In this document: in pieces, positions 9,163-20,104 of the stretch
Position numbering within the stretch: the first letter of the stretch is position 1
Layout: each line of letters opens with the position of its first letter
DNA from: Pelomonas sp. Root405
GTDB lineage: Bacteria > Pseudomonadota > Gammaproteobacteria > Burkholderiales > Burkholderiaceae_C
Length of the DNA stretch: 64,000 nucleotides
NCBI RefSeq assembly: GCF_001425165.1
Contig: NZ_LMDU01000001.1
Span: forward strand, 1,085,311 to 1,149,310
Direction: 5' to 3'
The notes under the pieces: generated by a model
Seen by the model: only the letters and a program-made list of their open reading frames with translations
Told to the model about the DNA's origin: nothing
The model's database searches: none
Position numbers and translations under genes: made by a program

Positions 9163-9390
9163 ATGAACTCACGCCCCATGCCCTTGACGAGCGACAACTA
9201 CGAGTTGCGCTTCGAGTCCCTGTTCCAGGCCGGCCGCGGCTTGGCCTTCCCGTGCGACGCGCATGGCGGCGTGCGGCTGGACTCGCTGAGCGACCGGGCG
9301 CGGCAGAACTACCTGTTCGCCCGCGCCGTCGTCGGCCGCGAGTACGCCACGCCCATCGTCCTGCGTTGCGGTGGCGCGCAGGACAACTGA
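9163..9390 (+). CDS. Conserved small protein, FARA-type family, copy 1
   Basis: A 75-residue protein without membrane segment or signal peptide. Its core LAFPCDAHGGVRLDSLSDRA, then RQNYLFARAVVGREYATP, is clearly repeated in the protein at 47854-48189, where it reads LDIPCDPEGHVGLDALGDKA, then RNDYFFARALIGCVFARP. The shared pattern is FE.L...G.GL..PCD..G.V.LD.L.D.AR..Y.FARA..G...A.P.V. I recall similar small unknown proteins in Burkholderiales genomes. The function is unknown. The conserved PCD Cys could be redox- or ligand-related. It is convergent with glnS. Confidence 0.65.
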   Translation: MNSRPMPLTSDNYELRFESLFQAGRGLAFPCDAHGGVRLDSLSDRARQNYLFARAVVGREYATPIVLRCGGAQDN

Positions 9391-9412
9391 AAGCGCTGTG
9401 CGCTTGGCCGGC

Positions 9413-11182
<1,770 letters not shown>

Positions 11183-11243
11183 GGGGGGCTTTAAAACAGA
11201 ACCGGGCCAAGTGATGAGCCTGGCCCGGCAGATGGCGGCGATT

Positions 11244-12059
11244 CTACGGAGCCGGCGGCCGCGCCCGCAGCGGCAGCCGCACATGGGCCAGACCGATGCT
11301 GATCCAGACGGCGACGCTGAAGTAGAGCGTCATCCAGACGACCTCGCTGCGCCAGTGTGCCCAGTCGTGCGACACATGCCAGCGGCTGGCCGCGTCCGCC
11401 ACCCCGGCGGCCACGGTGGTGTAGCTGCGGCCGGCAGCCTCGTCGGCCACCCAGCGGGCCCAGTACATCGGCACGTCGATGAAGAACATGTAGGCCGCAT
11501 ACAGCACGCCCGCTGTCAGCCCCACGGCCAGCCAGCGCCGCCCGCGCGCCGTGGCCTGCGGCCAGAGGCCGCCCATGGCCACGACGGTCAGCACCGCGGC
11601 CGTACCCCAGAGCACTTCCTCCACGACGTGCCCGATGTTGCGTGTGGTCAGCACGGCATACCAGGAATTGATCTCGGCGATGGCGATCAGCGGCACCACC
11701 GCATAGGCCACCCACAGGCTGAAGCGCTGCCCCGTGGCCAGCGCCGCGCCGCGCAGCAGGAGCGCCCATTGCGCGGCGAAGCTCAGCTCGGCAATCGTGG
11801 CCACCGTGCGGCCAACGAGCACGCTGGACGCCCATGAGTCGACCATGACGACACGGGGCACGTCGAACACGGGCAAGAAGCTGCGGTAGCCGCAGCCCAG
11901 CACATACAGGGCGGACAGCAGCAGTTGCAAACGCTGGTGTGGCCAGGTCGTGCCATCGGGCCGGTTGCGGTGCAGCCAGGCGGTCGAGGCCGTCCAGATG
12001 ATCAGGTTGAGGCCGGCGATGGCGCACAGCAGCTGCCACCATGGGGTTGCGTCCACCAT
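11244..12059 (-). CDS. Hypothetical integral membrane protein
   Basis: A 271-residue protein with about seven hydrophobic segments, the first at residues 8-28 (LLCAIAGLNLIIWTASTAWL). Charged loops include a CGYRSFLPVFDVPRVV stretch, an NSWYAVLTTRNIGHVVEE stretch and an SHDWAHWRSEVVW stretch rich in His and Trp that could bind a cofactor or metal. I do not recognise the family with confidence. It lies ten bases downstream of the small RHH-like gene on the same strand and is probably co-transcribed with it, so it may be that protein's regulated partner. Confidence 0.6.
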   Translation of the reverse strand: MVDATPWWQLLCAIAGLNLIIWTASTAWLHRNRPDGTTWPHQRLQLLLSALYVLGCGYRSFLPVFDVPRVVMVDSWASSVLVGRTVATIAELSFAAQWALLLRGAALATGQRFSLWVAYAVVPLIAIAEINSWYAVLTTRNIGHVVEEVLWGTAAVLTVVAMGGLWPQATARGRRWLAVGLTAGVLYAAYMFFIDVPMYWARWVADEAAGRSYTTVAAGVADAASRWHVSHDWAHWRSEVVWMTLYFSVAVWISIGLAHVRLPLRARPPAP

Positions 12060-12069
12060 CTTGTTCTCC

Positions 12070-12324
12070 TCAGGTCGGTTTGCGCGGCCGCCCCGTCTTG
12101 ACCGGCTCCAGCCGGTCCAGCGCAGCCGCCAGGGCCTTGGCGTCCAGCAAGGCGAGTGCCTGCAGCCCCGCGCGCAGCAGCTCGCTTTTCTTGGCCTCGC
12201 GCTTCACGCCGTGCAAGCGTTGCTTGAGTTCGGCGAGCAGGGCGTAGTCGGCCTCGGGCATGGTGAAGCCGTCGCGCACGAGCTTGGCGCGTACTTCTGT
12301 GGCGGGTTTGCGTGCGTGGGGCAT
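12070..12324 (-). CDS. Small ribbon-helix-helix-like DNA-binding protein
   Basis: An 84-residue basic protein. The region DGFTMPEADYALLAELKQRL followed by KKSELLRAGLQAL fits a short strand plus two helices, as in MetJ/Arc (RHH) repressors, with extra basic residues at both ends (MPHARKPATEVRAK and TGRPRKPT). Its ATG at 12324 lies two bases from a perfect 13-bp inverted repeat whose centre carries a TATAAA, which suggests autoregulation and a very short leader. No Shine-Dalgarno sequence is visible. The RHH call is from pattern only. Confidence 0.55.
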   Translation of the reverse strand: MPHARKPATEVRAKLVRDGFTMPEADYALLAELKQRLHGVKREAKKSELLRAGLQALALLDAKALAAALDRLEPVKTGRPRKPT

Positions 12325-12326
12325 AA

Positions 12327-12356
12327 CGATGAAAACCGTTTATACGGTTTTCATCG
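12327..12356 (-). promoter_or_regulatory. Perfect 13-bp inverted repeat with central -10 element, candidate operator/promoter
   Basis: CGATGAAAACCGT (12327-12339) and its exact reverse complement (12344-12356) flank four bases, TTAT. Read on the minus strand, the centre supplies TATAAA as a -10 element, placing a transcription start close to the ATG of the RHH-like gene. A protein bound to the repeat would occlude RNA polymerase. No T-run follows on either strand, so it is unlikely to be a terminator. AT content is well above its surroundings. Confidence 0.6.
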
Positions 12357-12375
12357 GGCGGCTTCTAGCGCGCCG

Positions 12376-13164
12376 CTACAGGGCTTTGAAACGATTTGCG
12401 TGCACGCGGCTCACCGTCAGCTTCTCGGGCCGGCGGCGCAGCTCCAGCAGCACGGTGCCGTTCTCCTGGCGCAGCGCGCGGGCGACGGCGTCGATCTGCA
12501 CGACGGTGGAGCGGTGCACCTGCCAGAAGCGCTCGGTGTCCAGCTGCGGCAGCAATTCGCGCAGCGACACCCGCACCCAGTAGTCGCGCTCGGCCGTCAC
12601 GGCGCGCACGTATTTGTCGGCGGCCTCCAGGTAGACGATGTCGTCCATCGGCACCAGCTCGATGGCATCGCCGACGGCGGCCTGCAGATGACGCAGCCGC
12701 GGCACGGGCGTCACTGCCTGGGCAAGCAGCTGGCGCAGCGAGGCCAGCGTCGCGTCGCCCGCTTCGGCGGTCTTCGGCTGGGCCAGGCGCGCCCGCAGCC
12801 GCGCGACGGTCTGCGCCAGGCGCTCGGGCGTGACGGGCTTGAGCAGGTAGTCGGCCGCCGCGGTATCGAAGGCCTGCATCGCGTACTGGTCATAGGCCGT
12901 CACGAAGACGAACAGCGGCAGCTCGCCGGCATCGTCGGGCCAGTCCTCGCTGATAGCTTGGGCGGCTTCCAGCCCGGTCATGCCGGGCATGCGGATATCG
13001 AGGAAGCAGACCTGGGGCCGGTGCTGCAGGGCCAGCTCGACGGCGGCCGTGCCGCTGCCAGCCTGGGCGGTGACCTGCAATGCGGGCCAGGCAGTGGCCA
13101 GCTCGGCGCGCAGGTTCTCGGCCAGCAGGGGCTCGTCTTCGGCGATGAGGGCGGTCGGATTCAT
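12376..13164 (-). CDS. LytR/AlgR-type (LytTR) response regulator
   Basis: A 262-residue regulator. The receiver domain (about 1-120) has the acidic pair EDE (9-11), phospho-acceptor Asp56 in CFLDIRMPG, the T/A switch VTAYDQYA and Lys in LLKPV. The LytTR DNA-binding domain (about 160-262) has DIVYLEAADKYVRA and FWQVHRSTVVQ followed by the C-terminal VSRVHANRF. It should bind DNA after phosphorylation by the kinase encoded just upstream; the kinase TGA overlaps this ATG (ATGA, 13161-13164). Targets are not visible here. AlgR-like regulators often control alginate, fimbriae or membrane functions. Confidence 0.88.
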   Translation of the reverse strand: MNPTALIAEDEPLLAENLRAELATAWPALQVTAQAGSGTAAVELALQHRPQVCFLDIRMPGMTGLEAAQAISEDWPDDAGELPLFVFVTAYDQYAMQAFDTAAADYLLKPVTPERLAQTVARLRARLAQPKTAEAGDATLASLRQLLAQAVTPVPRLRHLQAAVGDAIELVPMDDIVYLEAADKYVRAVTAERDYWVRVSLRELLPQLDTERFWQVHRSTVVQIDAVARALRQENGTVLLELRRRPEKLTVSRVHANRFKAL

Positions 13165-14231
13165 AGCTGAATCTCAATGCGGGCGACGCTGCCGCCGCCG
13201 GGTTGGGGTTTGAGCTCGAAGCGCGCCGCCGCGCCATAGCGGTGGGCCAGGCGTTCGCGCACCTGCGCGAGACCGAATCCCGTGCCCACGCCGGCCAGCT
13301 CGCCGGGCGTGGCCAGGCCCGCGCCGCTGTCGGCCACTTCGAGCACCAGCCGCCCGTCATCCCGGCCGGCGCTGACGCGCAGTTCGCCACCGTCCACGTG
13401 CGGCTCCAGTCCATGCTTGACGGCGTTCTCGACCAACGGTTGCAGCAGCAGCGGCGGGATGGCGATGCCGCCCAGTTCGGCCGGCAGGTCCAGCTTGACG
13501 CGCAGGCGCTCCCCCATGCGCAGCTGCATCAGCGCAAGGTAGTCGGACAGGCGCTCGAATTCGTCTGCCAGCGGATGCTCGGTGGCGCGGCTGGCCTGCA
13601 GCGTGGCGCGCAGATAGGCGATGAGCTGGTCCAGCATGCGCTGGGCCTCGTCGGGCCGCAGCTTGATCAGCACGCGCAGATGGGCCAACGTGTTGAACAG
13701 CATGTGCGGTTCGAGCTGGCTCTGCAGCAGCGTGAGCCGGGCTTCGGCCGCCTGCCGCTCGGCTTCGACGCGCTCGATGCGGGCCGAGTTGAGCTTGAAC
13801 AGGGAGAAGAAGAACCACGTGGCGACCACCGATACCAGCAGCGTGAAGCTCATCGACAGCGCGACGCGCCGGTCGGTGACATGCCAGGGCTGCAGCGAGC
13901 GGCCGCCGCTGAGGAGGTCGCCGAGCCAAAGCCCGCCGCTGTAGCCGGCCAGCGAGCCGAGCAGGATGCAGGGCAGCATCCAGCCCCAGCCTACCCAGCC
14001 ATGGCGCAGCGCCGCCGAGTCTGCCTGGCGTCTCCGCAGCAGCGCTGCCAGCCCGTAGGTCAACAGCGAGATATAGGCCGAGATCTGCACGCCGACGGTG
14101 AACGAATACAGCATGCCGTGCCAGAACTTCCCGCCGCGCATCATGTAGTTCAGCAGGCCGACCACCAGGCAGATGGCGACGGTGCCGCCCACATAGGTCG
14201 GCCAGTCGCGGCGGGATTGGGCAGAGGTCAT
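13161..14231 (-). CDS. LytS-type sensor histidine kinase
   Basis: A 356-residue membrane kinase. Four hydrophobic segments fill residues ~12-145 without a large periplasmic loop. The His kinase (PF06580-type) box is QLEPHMLFNTLAHLRVLI, with phospho-acceptor near His176. The ATP-binding part has PPLLLQPLVENAVKHGLEP (N box) and GVGTGFGLAQVRERL (G box). It pairs with the LytTR regulator through a 4-base overlap. The signal is unknown; the all-membrane sensor region suggests sensing of the membrane or a small lipophilic ligand. Confidence 0.88.
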   Translation of the reverse strand: MTSAQSRRDWPTYVGGTVAICLVVGLLNYMMRGGKFWHGMLYSFTVGVQISAYISLLTYGLAALLRRRQADSAALRHGWVGWGWMLPCILLGSLAGYSGGLWLGDLLSGGRSLQPWHVTDRRVALSMSFTLLVSVVATWFFFSLFKLNSARIERVEAERQAAEARLTLLQSQLEPHMLFNTLAHLRVLIKLRPDEAQRMLDQLIAYLRATLQASRATEHPLADEFERLSDYLALMQLRMGERLRVKLDLPAELGGIAIPPLLLQPLVENAVKHGLEPHVDGGELRVSAGRDDGRLVLEVADSGAGLATPGELAGVGTGFGLAQVRERLAHRYGAAARFELKPQPGGGSVARIEIQL

Positions 14232-14311
14232 GAGCTCAGCATCGTGCCGCCCCTGCCTTGGCGCCAGCCGGGTGCGACGAGCGGGCCGGGCAGGGTGCAG
14301 GAGGCATGGCG

Positions 14312-15856
14312 TCAGCGCCGGCGGCTGCCGCCACCCAGGATGCTGCCGAGCACGCCACGGATGATCTCGCGGCCGACGGCCGAGCCAATGCTGCGCACGG
14401 CCGACTGCGCGGCCTTCTCGGCCAGCCCAGGATGGCGCCCACCGCGAGGGCCGGTGGTGCCGAACAGCACGTCCTTGAGGCCGCCGAGCATGCCGCCGCC
14501 GTCCTGCGCCGGCGCAGGTGCAGCCGGGCCGCCCTTGAACACGGCGCCGCCTTCGGCCGCCATGCCACCACCGGCGGGCGCGGCGTGCTGGGCGGCCAGC
14601 CGCTCGTAGGCCGATTCGCGATCCAGCAGCTTCTCGTAGACGCCGGCCACCAGCGAATTGGCCAGCAGCGCCTGGCGCTGCGCCGGCGTGATCGGCCCGA
14701 TCTGGCTACCCGGCGGCAGCACGAAGACGCGCTCGGTGATGCTGGGCCGGCCCTTCTCGTCGAGCAGGCTGACGAGCGCCTCGCCAACGGCGAGTTCGGT
14801 GATGGCCGTGGCAATGTCCAGCCCGGGCTTGGCGCGCATGGTGTCGGCCGCGCTCTTGACGGCTTTCTGGTCGCGCGGCGTGAAGGCGCGCAGCGCATGC
14901 TGCACGCGGTTGCCGAGCTGGCCCAGCACGGCGTCGGGGATGTCGAGCGGGTTCTGCGTCACGAAATAGACGCCCACGCCCTTGGAGCGCACCAGGCGCA
15001 CGACCAGCTCAATGCGCTCGACCAGGGCGTCGGGTGCATCCTTGAACAGCAGGTGGGCCTCGTCGAAGAAGAACACGAGCTTGGGCTTTTCCAGGTCGCC
15101 CACCTCCGGCAGGGTCTCGAACAGCTCGCTCAGCATCCATAGCAGGAAGGTCGCGTACAGGCGCGGCGCGTTCATCAGCTTGTCGGCGGCCAGCACGTTG
15201 ATGACGCCCAACCCGCCGTCGGTCTGCATGAAGTCGGCGATGTTGAGCATGGGCTCGCCGAAGAACTTGTCGCCGCCCTGGGCCTCGATCTGCAGCAGGC
15301 CACGCTGGATCGCGCCCACGCTGGCGGCCGACACATTGCCGTACTGCGTCGTGAACTGGCTCGCGTTGTCGCCCACATGCTGGAGCATCGCCCGCAGATC
15401 CTTCAGGTCCAGCAGCAAGAGCCCGTTGTCATCGGCGATCTTGAAGACCATCTGCAGCACGCCAGCCTGGGTCTCGTTGAGCGCCAGCATGCGGGCCAGC
15501 AGCAGCGGGCCCATGTCGGACACGGTGGCGCGCACCGGGTGGCCCTGCTCGCCGAAGACATCCCACAGCGTCGTCGGGCAGGCCAGCTTCTCGGGCGGGT
15601 CAATGCCCCGGTCCTTCAGCACGGCAAGCAGCTTCTCGCTGGGGTTGCCGGGCTGGCTGATGCCGGTGAGATCGCCCTTCACGTCGGCCATGAAGACGGG
15701 CACGCCGAGCTTGGAAAAGCTCTCGGCGAGCTTCTGCAGGCTGATGGTCTTGCCGGTGCCGGTGGCGCCGGTGATCAGGCCGTGGCGATTGGCCAGCGCG
15801 GGCAGCAGCAGGCACTCGATGTCGCCATGGCGGGCCAGCAGGATCGGGTCAGTCAT
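14312..15856 (-). CDS. HerA-like (DUF853/YjgR family) ATPase
   Basis: A 514-residue P-loop ATPase. Walker A is GATGTGKT (residues 30-37), followed by the typical [14 protein letters not shown] segment, and Walker B is [14 protein letters not shown]. The C-terminal ~90 residues are Gly/Ala/Arg-rich, with a flexible stretch before a final helix. E. coli YjgR is the best-known relative and its biological role is unresolved; the HerA/FtsK-like fold suggests DNA translocation or processing. ATG 15856 is chosen at the family start. It diverges from yebC, with 76 bases between the genes. Confidence 0.85.
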   Translation of the reverse strand: MTDPILLARHGDIECLLLPALANRHGLITGATGTGKTISLQKLAESFSKLGVPVFMADVKGDLTGISQPGNPSEKLLAVLKDRGIDPPEKLACPTTLWDVFGEQGHPVRATVSDMGPLLLARMLALNETQAGVLQMVFKIADDNGLLLLDLKDLRAMLQHVGDNASQFTTQYGNVSAASVGAIQRGLLQIEAQGGDKFFGEPMLNIADFMQTDGGLGVINVLAADKLMNAPRLYATFLLWMLSELFETLPEVGDLEKPKLVFFFDEAHLLFKDAPDALVERIELVVRLVRSKGVGVYFVTQNPLDIPDAVLGQLGNRVQHALRAFTPRDQKAVKSAADTMRAKPGLDIATAITELAVGEALVSLLDEKGRPSITERVFVLPPGSQIGPITPAQRQALLANSLVAGVYEKLLDRESAYERLAAQHAAPAGGGMAAEGGAVFKGGPAAPAPAQDGGGMLGGLKDVLFGTTGPRGGRHPGLAEKAAQSAVRSIGSAVGREIIRGVLGSILGGGSRRR

Positions 15857-15932
15857 GGTGCGTCCTCTAAAATCGCAAGCTTGCCAACGATAAATCAGGC
15901 GGCCTTCGATGCCGCCTCCAGGAGCCAAACAT

Positions 15933-16655
15933 ATGGCCGGTCATTCCAAATGGGCCAACATCCAGCATCGCAAAGGCCGCCAGGACGAGAAGCGCGGCAA
16001 GATCTGGACGCGCATCATCCGTGAGATCACGGTCGCCGCGCGCCAGGGTGGCCCGGACATCAAGGACAACCCGCGCCTGCGCCTGGCCGTCGACAAGGCC
16101 AAGGCCGCCAACATGCCGGCCGACCGCATCAAATACAACATCGACAAGGCCAGCGGCAACATCGATGGCCTGACCTACGAGGAAATCCGCTACGAAGGCT
16201 ATGGCATCGGTGGCGCGGCCATCATGATCGATACGATGACGGACAACCGCGTCCGCACCGTGGCCGAGGTTCGCCACGCCTTCAGCAAATACGGCGGCAA
16301 CATGGGCACGGACGGCTCGGTGGCCTTCCAGTTCAAGCATTGCGGCCAGTTGCTGTTCGCGCCCGGCACGTCGGAAGACAAGGTCATGGAAGTGGCGCTG
16401 GAAGCCGGCGCCGAGGATGTCGTCACCGGTGACGACGGCGCCATCGAGGTGCTGACCTCGCCCGCCGACTACGAGGCCGTCAAGGCCGCGCTTGAAGCCG
16501 CCGGCCTGGTGCCCGAGCTGTCCGAAGTGACGATGCGGGCCGAAAACACCATCGAGCTGACCGGCGAAGACGCCGAACGCATGCAGAAGCTGCTGGATGT
16601 CATTGAAGATCTGGACGACACGCAAGCCGTCTATCACAACGCGGAACTGAATTGA
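15933..16655 (+). CDS. yebC: YebC/PmpR family DNA-binding/translation-associated protein
   Basis: A 240-residue YebC/TACO1-family protein starting [15 protein letters not shown] with the usual [16 protein letters not shown] segment. Members were first described as transcriptional regulators (PmpR); recent work links some to translation through difficult peptide stretches. An AGGAG-type ribosome site precedes ATG 15933. Its TGA shares one base with the purD ATG, so it heads a dense run reaching about 23.5 kb. Confidence 0.94.
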   Translation: MAGHSKWANIQHRKGRQDEKRGKIWTRIIREITVAARQGGPDIKDNPRLRLAVDKAKAANMPADRIKYNIDKASGNIDGLTYEEIRYEGYGIGGAAIMIDTMTDNRVRTVAEVRHAFSKYGGNMGTDGSVAFQFKHCGQLLFAPGTSEDKVMEVALEAGAEDVVTGDDGAIEVLTSPADYEAVKAALEAAGLVPELSEVTMRAENTIELTGEDAERMQKLLDVIEDLDDTQAVYHNAELN

Positions 16656-17941
16656 TGCGAGTGCTGGTCATTGGCAATGGGGGCCGCGAGCACGCGCTGG
16701 CCTGGAAGCTGGCCCAGGGCGAGCGCGTCAGCCAGGTGTTTGTTGCGCCCGGAAACGGCGGCACGGCGCGCGATGAGCGGCTGGAGACGGTGCCCATCGG
16801 CATGACCGATGTGAAGGCGCTGGCCGACTTTGCCGTCGAGCAGAAGATCACGCTGACCGTCGTCGGCCCCGAGGCGGCGCTGGCCGCAGGCGTGGTGGAC
16901 GAGTTCCGCTCGCGGGGTCTGCGCATCTTCGGCCCGACCAAGGCCGCGGCCCAGCTGGAGAGTTCCAAGGCCTTCGCCAAGGACTTCATGAAGCGCCACG
17001 GCATCCCGACGGCCGCCTACGAGACCTTCTCTGACGCTGCGGTGGCCCACGCCTACGTCGACGGCCGCGGCGCGCCCATCGTCATCAAAGCCGACGGCCT
17101 GGCGGCGGGCAAGGGCGTCGTCGTCGCGATGACGCTGGCCGAGGCGCATGAAGCAATCACCTGGATCCTGGAAGACAACAAGCTGGGCGTCACCCACAAC
17201 GAAGGCGGTGCGCGTGTCGTCATCGAGGATTTCCTGGAGGGCGAGGAGGCCAGCTTCATCGTCGTCTGCGACGGCAAGCAGGTCGTGTCGCTGGCCACCA
17301 GCCAGGACCACAAGCGCCTGCTCGACGGCGACGTCGGCCCCAACACCGGCGGCATGGGCGCCTACTCGCCCGCGCCGGTGGTCACGCCCAATGTGCATGC
17401 CAAGGTCATGCACGAGATCATCCAGCCGACCATTGCCGGCATGGCCAAGGACGGCCTTCCCTTCACCGGCTTCCTGTATGCCGGCCTGATGATCGACGAG
17501 CACGGCCAGCCGCGCACCGTCGAGTTCAACACCCGCATGGGCGACCCCGAGACCCAGCCCATCATGATGCGGCTCAAGAGCGATCTCTTCGAGCTGATGA
17601 TGCATGCCACCGACGGCACGCTGGATCAGGTGGAGCTGCAATGGGACCGCCGCGTGGCGCTGGGCGTCGTGCTGGCCGCCGAGGGCTACCCGCTCAACCC
17701 GCGCAAGGGTGATGCCATCACCGGCCTGCCGGACGACGAGGAAGAGGCCATGGTCTTTCATGCCGGCACGGCGATGCAGGACGGCAAGCTCGTGACCAGT
17801 GGCGGACGCGTGCTCTGCGTGACGGCGCTGGGCGAGTCCGTGCGCCTGGCGGCGCAGCGCGCCTACGAGCTGTGCCCGTCCATCCAGTTCGCCGGTCGCC
17901 AGTACCGCAGCGACATCGGCCACCGGGCCATCAAGCGTTGA
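16655..17941 (+). CDS. purD: Phosphoribosylamine--glycine ligase
   Basis: A 428-residue ATP-grasp enzyme for the second step of de novo purine synthesis: 5-phosphoribosylamine plus glycine plus ATP to GAR. It starts [19 protein letters not shown], the standard PurD N-terminus. The ATP-grasp core includes [42 protein letters not shown] and a C-terminal barrel with [13 protein letters not shown] 16655 shares one base with the yebC stop (TGATG). An in-frame TTG one codon earlier is less likely. Confidence 0.96.
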   Translation: MRVLVIGNGGREHALAWKLAQGERVSQVFVAPGNGGTARDERLETVPIGMTDVKALADFAVEQKITLTVVGPEAALAAGVVDEFRSRGLRIFGPTKAAAQLESSKAFAKDFMKRHGIPTAAYETFSDAAVAHAYVDGRGAPIVIKADGLAAGKGVVVAMTLAEAHEAITWILEDNKLGVTHNEGGARVVIEDFLEGEEASFIVVCDGKQVVSLATSQDHKRLLDGDVGPNTGGMGAYSPAPVVTPNVHAKVMHEIIQPTIAGMAKDGLPFTGFLYAGLMIDEHGQPRTVEFNTRMGDPETQPIMMRLKSDLFELMMHATDGTLDQVELQWDRRVALGVVLAAEGYPLNPRKGDAITGLPDDEEEAMVFHAGTAMQDGKLVTSGGRVLCVTALGESVRLAAQRAYELCPSIQFAGRQYRSDIGHRAIKR

Positions 17942-18588
17942 GCCCGACGCCCGCCCTTCGACCCGCCGTCCTGACCGGGCCGCTGCGGCCGCACCGCCGC
18001 CCAAGCGATCTGGCGCGCCGGCTGCTGGGCCTGTTCGGCTGGACAGTGGACGCGCCCGGCGTGCCGGCGGAGCAGGGCGTCATCCTCGTCTACCCCCACA
18101 CGTCCAATTGGGACTTCGTCGTGGGGCTGATGGCCAAGTGGGCCGTCGGCATCGAGTTGCGCTTCTGGGGCAAGGACAGCCTGTTCAAGGCGCCATTGCT
18201 TGGCCATTGGATGCGCTGGATCGGCGGTGTCGGCGTCGACCGCAGCAGCCCGCATGGCATCGTGGCGGACACCGTGAGCCAGATGCAGGGTGCCGCGGCG
18301 CGGGGCGAGCGCTTCTGGCTGGCCGCCGCACCCGAAGGGACGCGATCGCTGAAGAGTGGCTGGCGTACGGGCGCCTATCAGGTGGCCGTGCAGGCCGGCG
18401 TTCCGGTCGGGCTTTGCTATTTCGATTTCCAGCAGCGGGTCGTCTCGGTGACGCGCTTCGTCATGCTGACCGGCGATGTGCAGGCGGACTTCGCCGCGTT
18501 TGCCGACTATCTCGGCCCGCGCGTCGGCAAGCGTCCCGAACTGGCCAGCCCCATCCAGCCACGCTCCGTGCCGGGCCCGCGCCTATGA
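17938..18588 (+). CDS. PlsC-like lysophospholipid acyltransferase family protein
   Basis: About 216 residues. The acyltransferase motif I is HTSNWD (H-x4-D) and motif III is [14 protein letters not shown] and VDRSS fill the positions of motif II. This fits a 1-acylglycerol-3-phosphate acyltransferase-like enzyme acting at the inner membrane. The substrate is not assignable. No ATG is well placed. A TTG at 17938 overlaps the purD stop (TTGA), matching the overlap style of the cluster, and gives a normal length, so I choose it; in-frame sequence upstream lies inside purD. Its TGA overlaps the hemF ATG. Confidence 0.8.
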   Translation: MSPTPALRPAVLTGPLRPHRRPSDLARRLLGLFGWTVDAPGVPAEQGVILVYPHTSNWDFVVGLMAKWAVGIELRFWGKDSLFKAPLLGHWMRWIGGVGVDRSSPHGIVADTVSQMQGAAARGERFWLAAAPEGTRSLKSGWRTGAYQVAVQAGVPVGLCYFDFQQRVVSVTRFVMLTGDVQADFAAFADYLGPRVGKRPELASPIQPRSVPGPRL

Positions 18589-19520
18589 ATACCCAAGCCG
18601 TCCGCGACTATCTGCTCGGCCTGCAGCACCGCATCGTCGCGGCGCTGGAGACGGTCGACGGCAATGCCTTCCTCAGCGACGGCTGGACGCGCGAACCCGG
18701 CGGCCGGCTGGAGGGCGACGGCCTGTCGCGCCTCATCGAGGGCGGCGCGGTCTTTGAGCGCGGCGGCGTCAACTTCTCGCATGTGAAGGGCCGCGTGCTG
18801 CCGCCTTCGGCCACGCAGCATCGCCCCGAACTGGCGGGCGCGCCCTTCGAGGCCATGGGCGTGTCGCTGGTCATGCACCCGCACAACCCCTTCGTGCCGA
18901 CGGTGCACATGAATGTGCGCGCCTTCATTGCCTTGCCTCCTGATGCGCCGGCCGTCACCTGGTTCGGCGGCGGCATGGACCTGACGCCCTACTACGGCTA
19001 TGAGCGCGACGCGCAGCACTTCCACCGTGTCTGCCGCGAGGCCCTCGTGCCGCACGGGCCGGCACTGCACCCTAAGTTCAAGGCCTGGTGCGACGACTAC
19101 TTCTTCCTGAAACACCGCCAGGAGCCGCGCGGCATCGGCGGCATCTTCTTCGATGACTTTGCCGAAGGCGGCTTCGATGCCGGCTTTGCGCTGATCCAGT
19201 CGGTCGGCGACGCCTTCCTTGGCGCCTATCTGCCCATCGTCGAGCGCCGCCAGGGCTATGCCTATGGCGAGCGTGAGCGCGACTTCCAGGCCTATCGCCG
19301 GGGCCGCTACGTCGAGTTCAACCTGGTCTGGGACCGTGGCACGCTGTTCGGCCTGCAGTCCGGTGGCCGCACCGAATCCATCCTGATGTCCATGCCGCCG
19401 CAGGTGAAGTGGCGCTACGACTGGGCACCCGAGCCGGGCACGCCCGAGGCCCGGCTGTACAGCGACTTCCTGCGCCCACGCGACTGGGCCGACGAACCAC
19501 CAACCGCACTGTGGCTGTGA
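18585..19520 (+). CDS. hemF: Oxygen-dependent coproporphyrinogen III oxidase
   Basis: A 311-residue cytoplasmic enzyme that decarboxylates coproporphyrinogen III to protoporphyrinogen IX using O2, in heme synthesis. Conserved stretches are [52 protein letters not shown] and the C-terminal [20 protein letters not shown] 18585 overlaps the upstream TGA by ATGA. Its own TGA is embedded in the nadD start (GTGA). The gene implies aerobic heme synthesis. Confidence 0.96.
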   Translation: MNTQAVRDYLLGLQHRIVAALETVDGNAFLSDGWTREPGGRLEGDGLSRLIEGGAVFERGGVNFSHVKGRVLPPSATQHRPELAGAPFEAMGVSLVMHPHNPFVPTVHMNVRAFIALPPDAPAVTWFGGGMDLTPYYGYERDAQHFHRVCREALVPHGPALHPKFKAWCDDYFFLKHRQEPRGIGGIFFDDFAEGGFDAGFALIQSVGDAFLGAYLPIVERRQGYAYGERERDFQAYRRGRYVEFNLVWDRGTLFGLQSGGRTESILMSMPPQVKWRYDWAPEPGTPEARLYSDFLRPRDWADEPPTALWL

Positions 19521-20104
19521 AACTCGCGCTCTTTGGCGGCAGCTTCGACCCGCCCCATCTCGGCCACCTGGCCTTCGCCCGTTTTGCGCTGGACGCGCTG
19601 GCGCCCGACCGCCTGGTCTGGCTGCCCGCCGGCCGGCAATGGCAGAAGCCCGACCAGGTCATGGCTGCGGCCGTGCACCGCGCCGGCATGGTCAAGCGCC
19701 TCATCGCCGGCGAGCCGCGCCTGGTGATCGACGAGCGCGAACTGCACCGCCGGGGCCCGAGCTTTACGGCCGACACGCTGCGTGAGTTCGCCAAGCAGAA
19801 TCCGGGTGCCGAGCTGATGTTCCTGATCGGTCAGGACCAGTACACCCGCCTGCCGACCTGGTACCAGGTCGAGACGGTCGCCGCCCTGGCGACGCTGGTC
19901 GTCGTACCGCGTGCCGGCCAGCAGGTCGTCACGCCGCCGGGCCTGCCGGCGCATCGTCTGCAGGTGCTGGCGATGCCAGAAAACCCCCTTTCGTCCACCG
20001 CCGTGCGCGACGCCGTCGCGCACGGCGAGGACATCAGCCCCATGGTGGGCGCCGAGGTGGCGAGCTATATTGCCTCGCACCGCCTCTACGAGAAGAAGTA
20101 CTGA
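19517..20104 (+). CDS. nadD: Nicotinate-nucleotide adenylyltransferase
   Basis: A 195-residue nucleotidyltransferase converting nicotinate mononucleotide plus ATP to deamido-NAD. The N-terminal [13 protein letters not shown] carries the HxGH motif (His14, His17) and the C-terminal [10 protein letters not shown] is the ISSTxxR equivalent. GTG 19517 gives the usual start directly before KLALFGGSF and overlaps the hemF stop (GTGA). A GTG two codons earlier is an alternative. It is followed with no gap by rsfS, a common pairing in bacteria. Confidence 0.95.
   Translation: MKLALFGGSFDPPHLGHLAFARFALDALAPDRLVWLPAGRQWQKPDQVMAAAVHRAGMVKRLIAGEPRLVIDERELHRRGPSFTADTLREFAKQNPGAELMFLIGQDQYTRLPTWYQVETVAALATLVVVPRAGQQVVTPPGLPAHRLQVLAMPENPLSSTAVRDAVAHGEDISPMVGAEVASYIASHRLYEKKY

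Noticed and set aside
9384-9412. Hairpin AAGCGC-TGT-GCGCTT between the convergent small gene and glnS
   Set aside because: The stem is only six pairs with no T-run on either strand, too weak to call a terminator.
12327-12356. Palindrome as a transcription terminator
   Set aside because: No T-run follows on either strand and the stem is AT-rich; its position around a -10 element fits an operator better.
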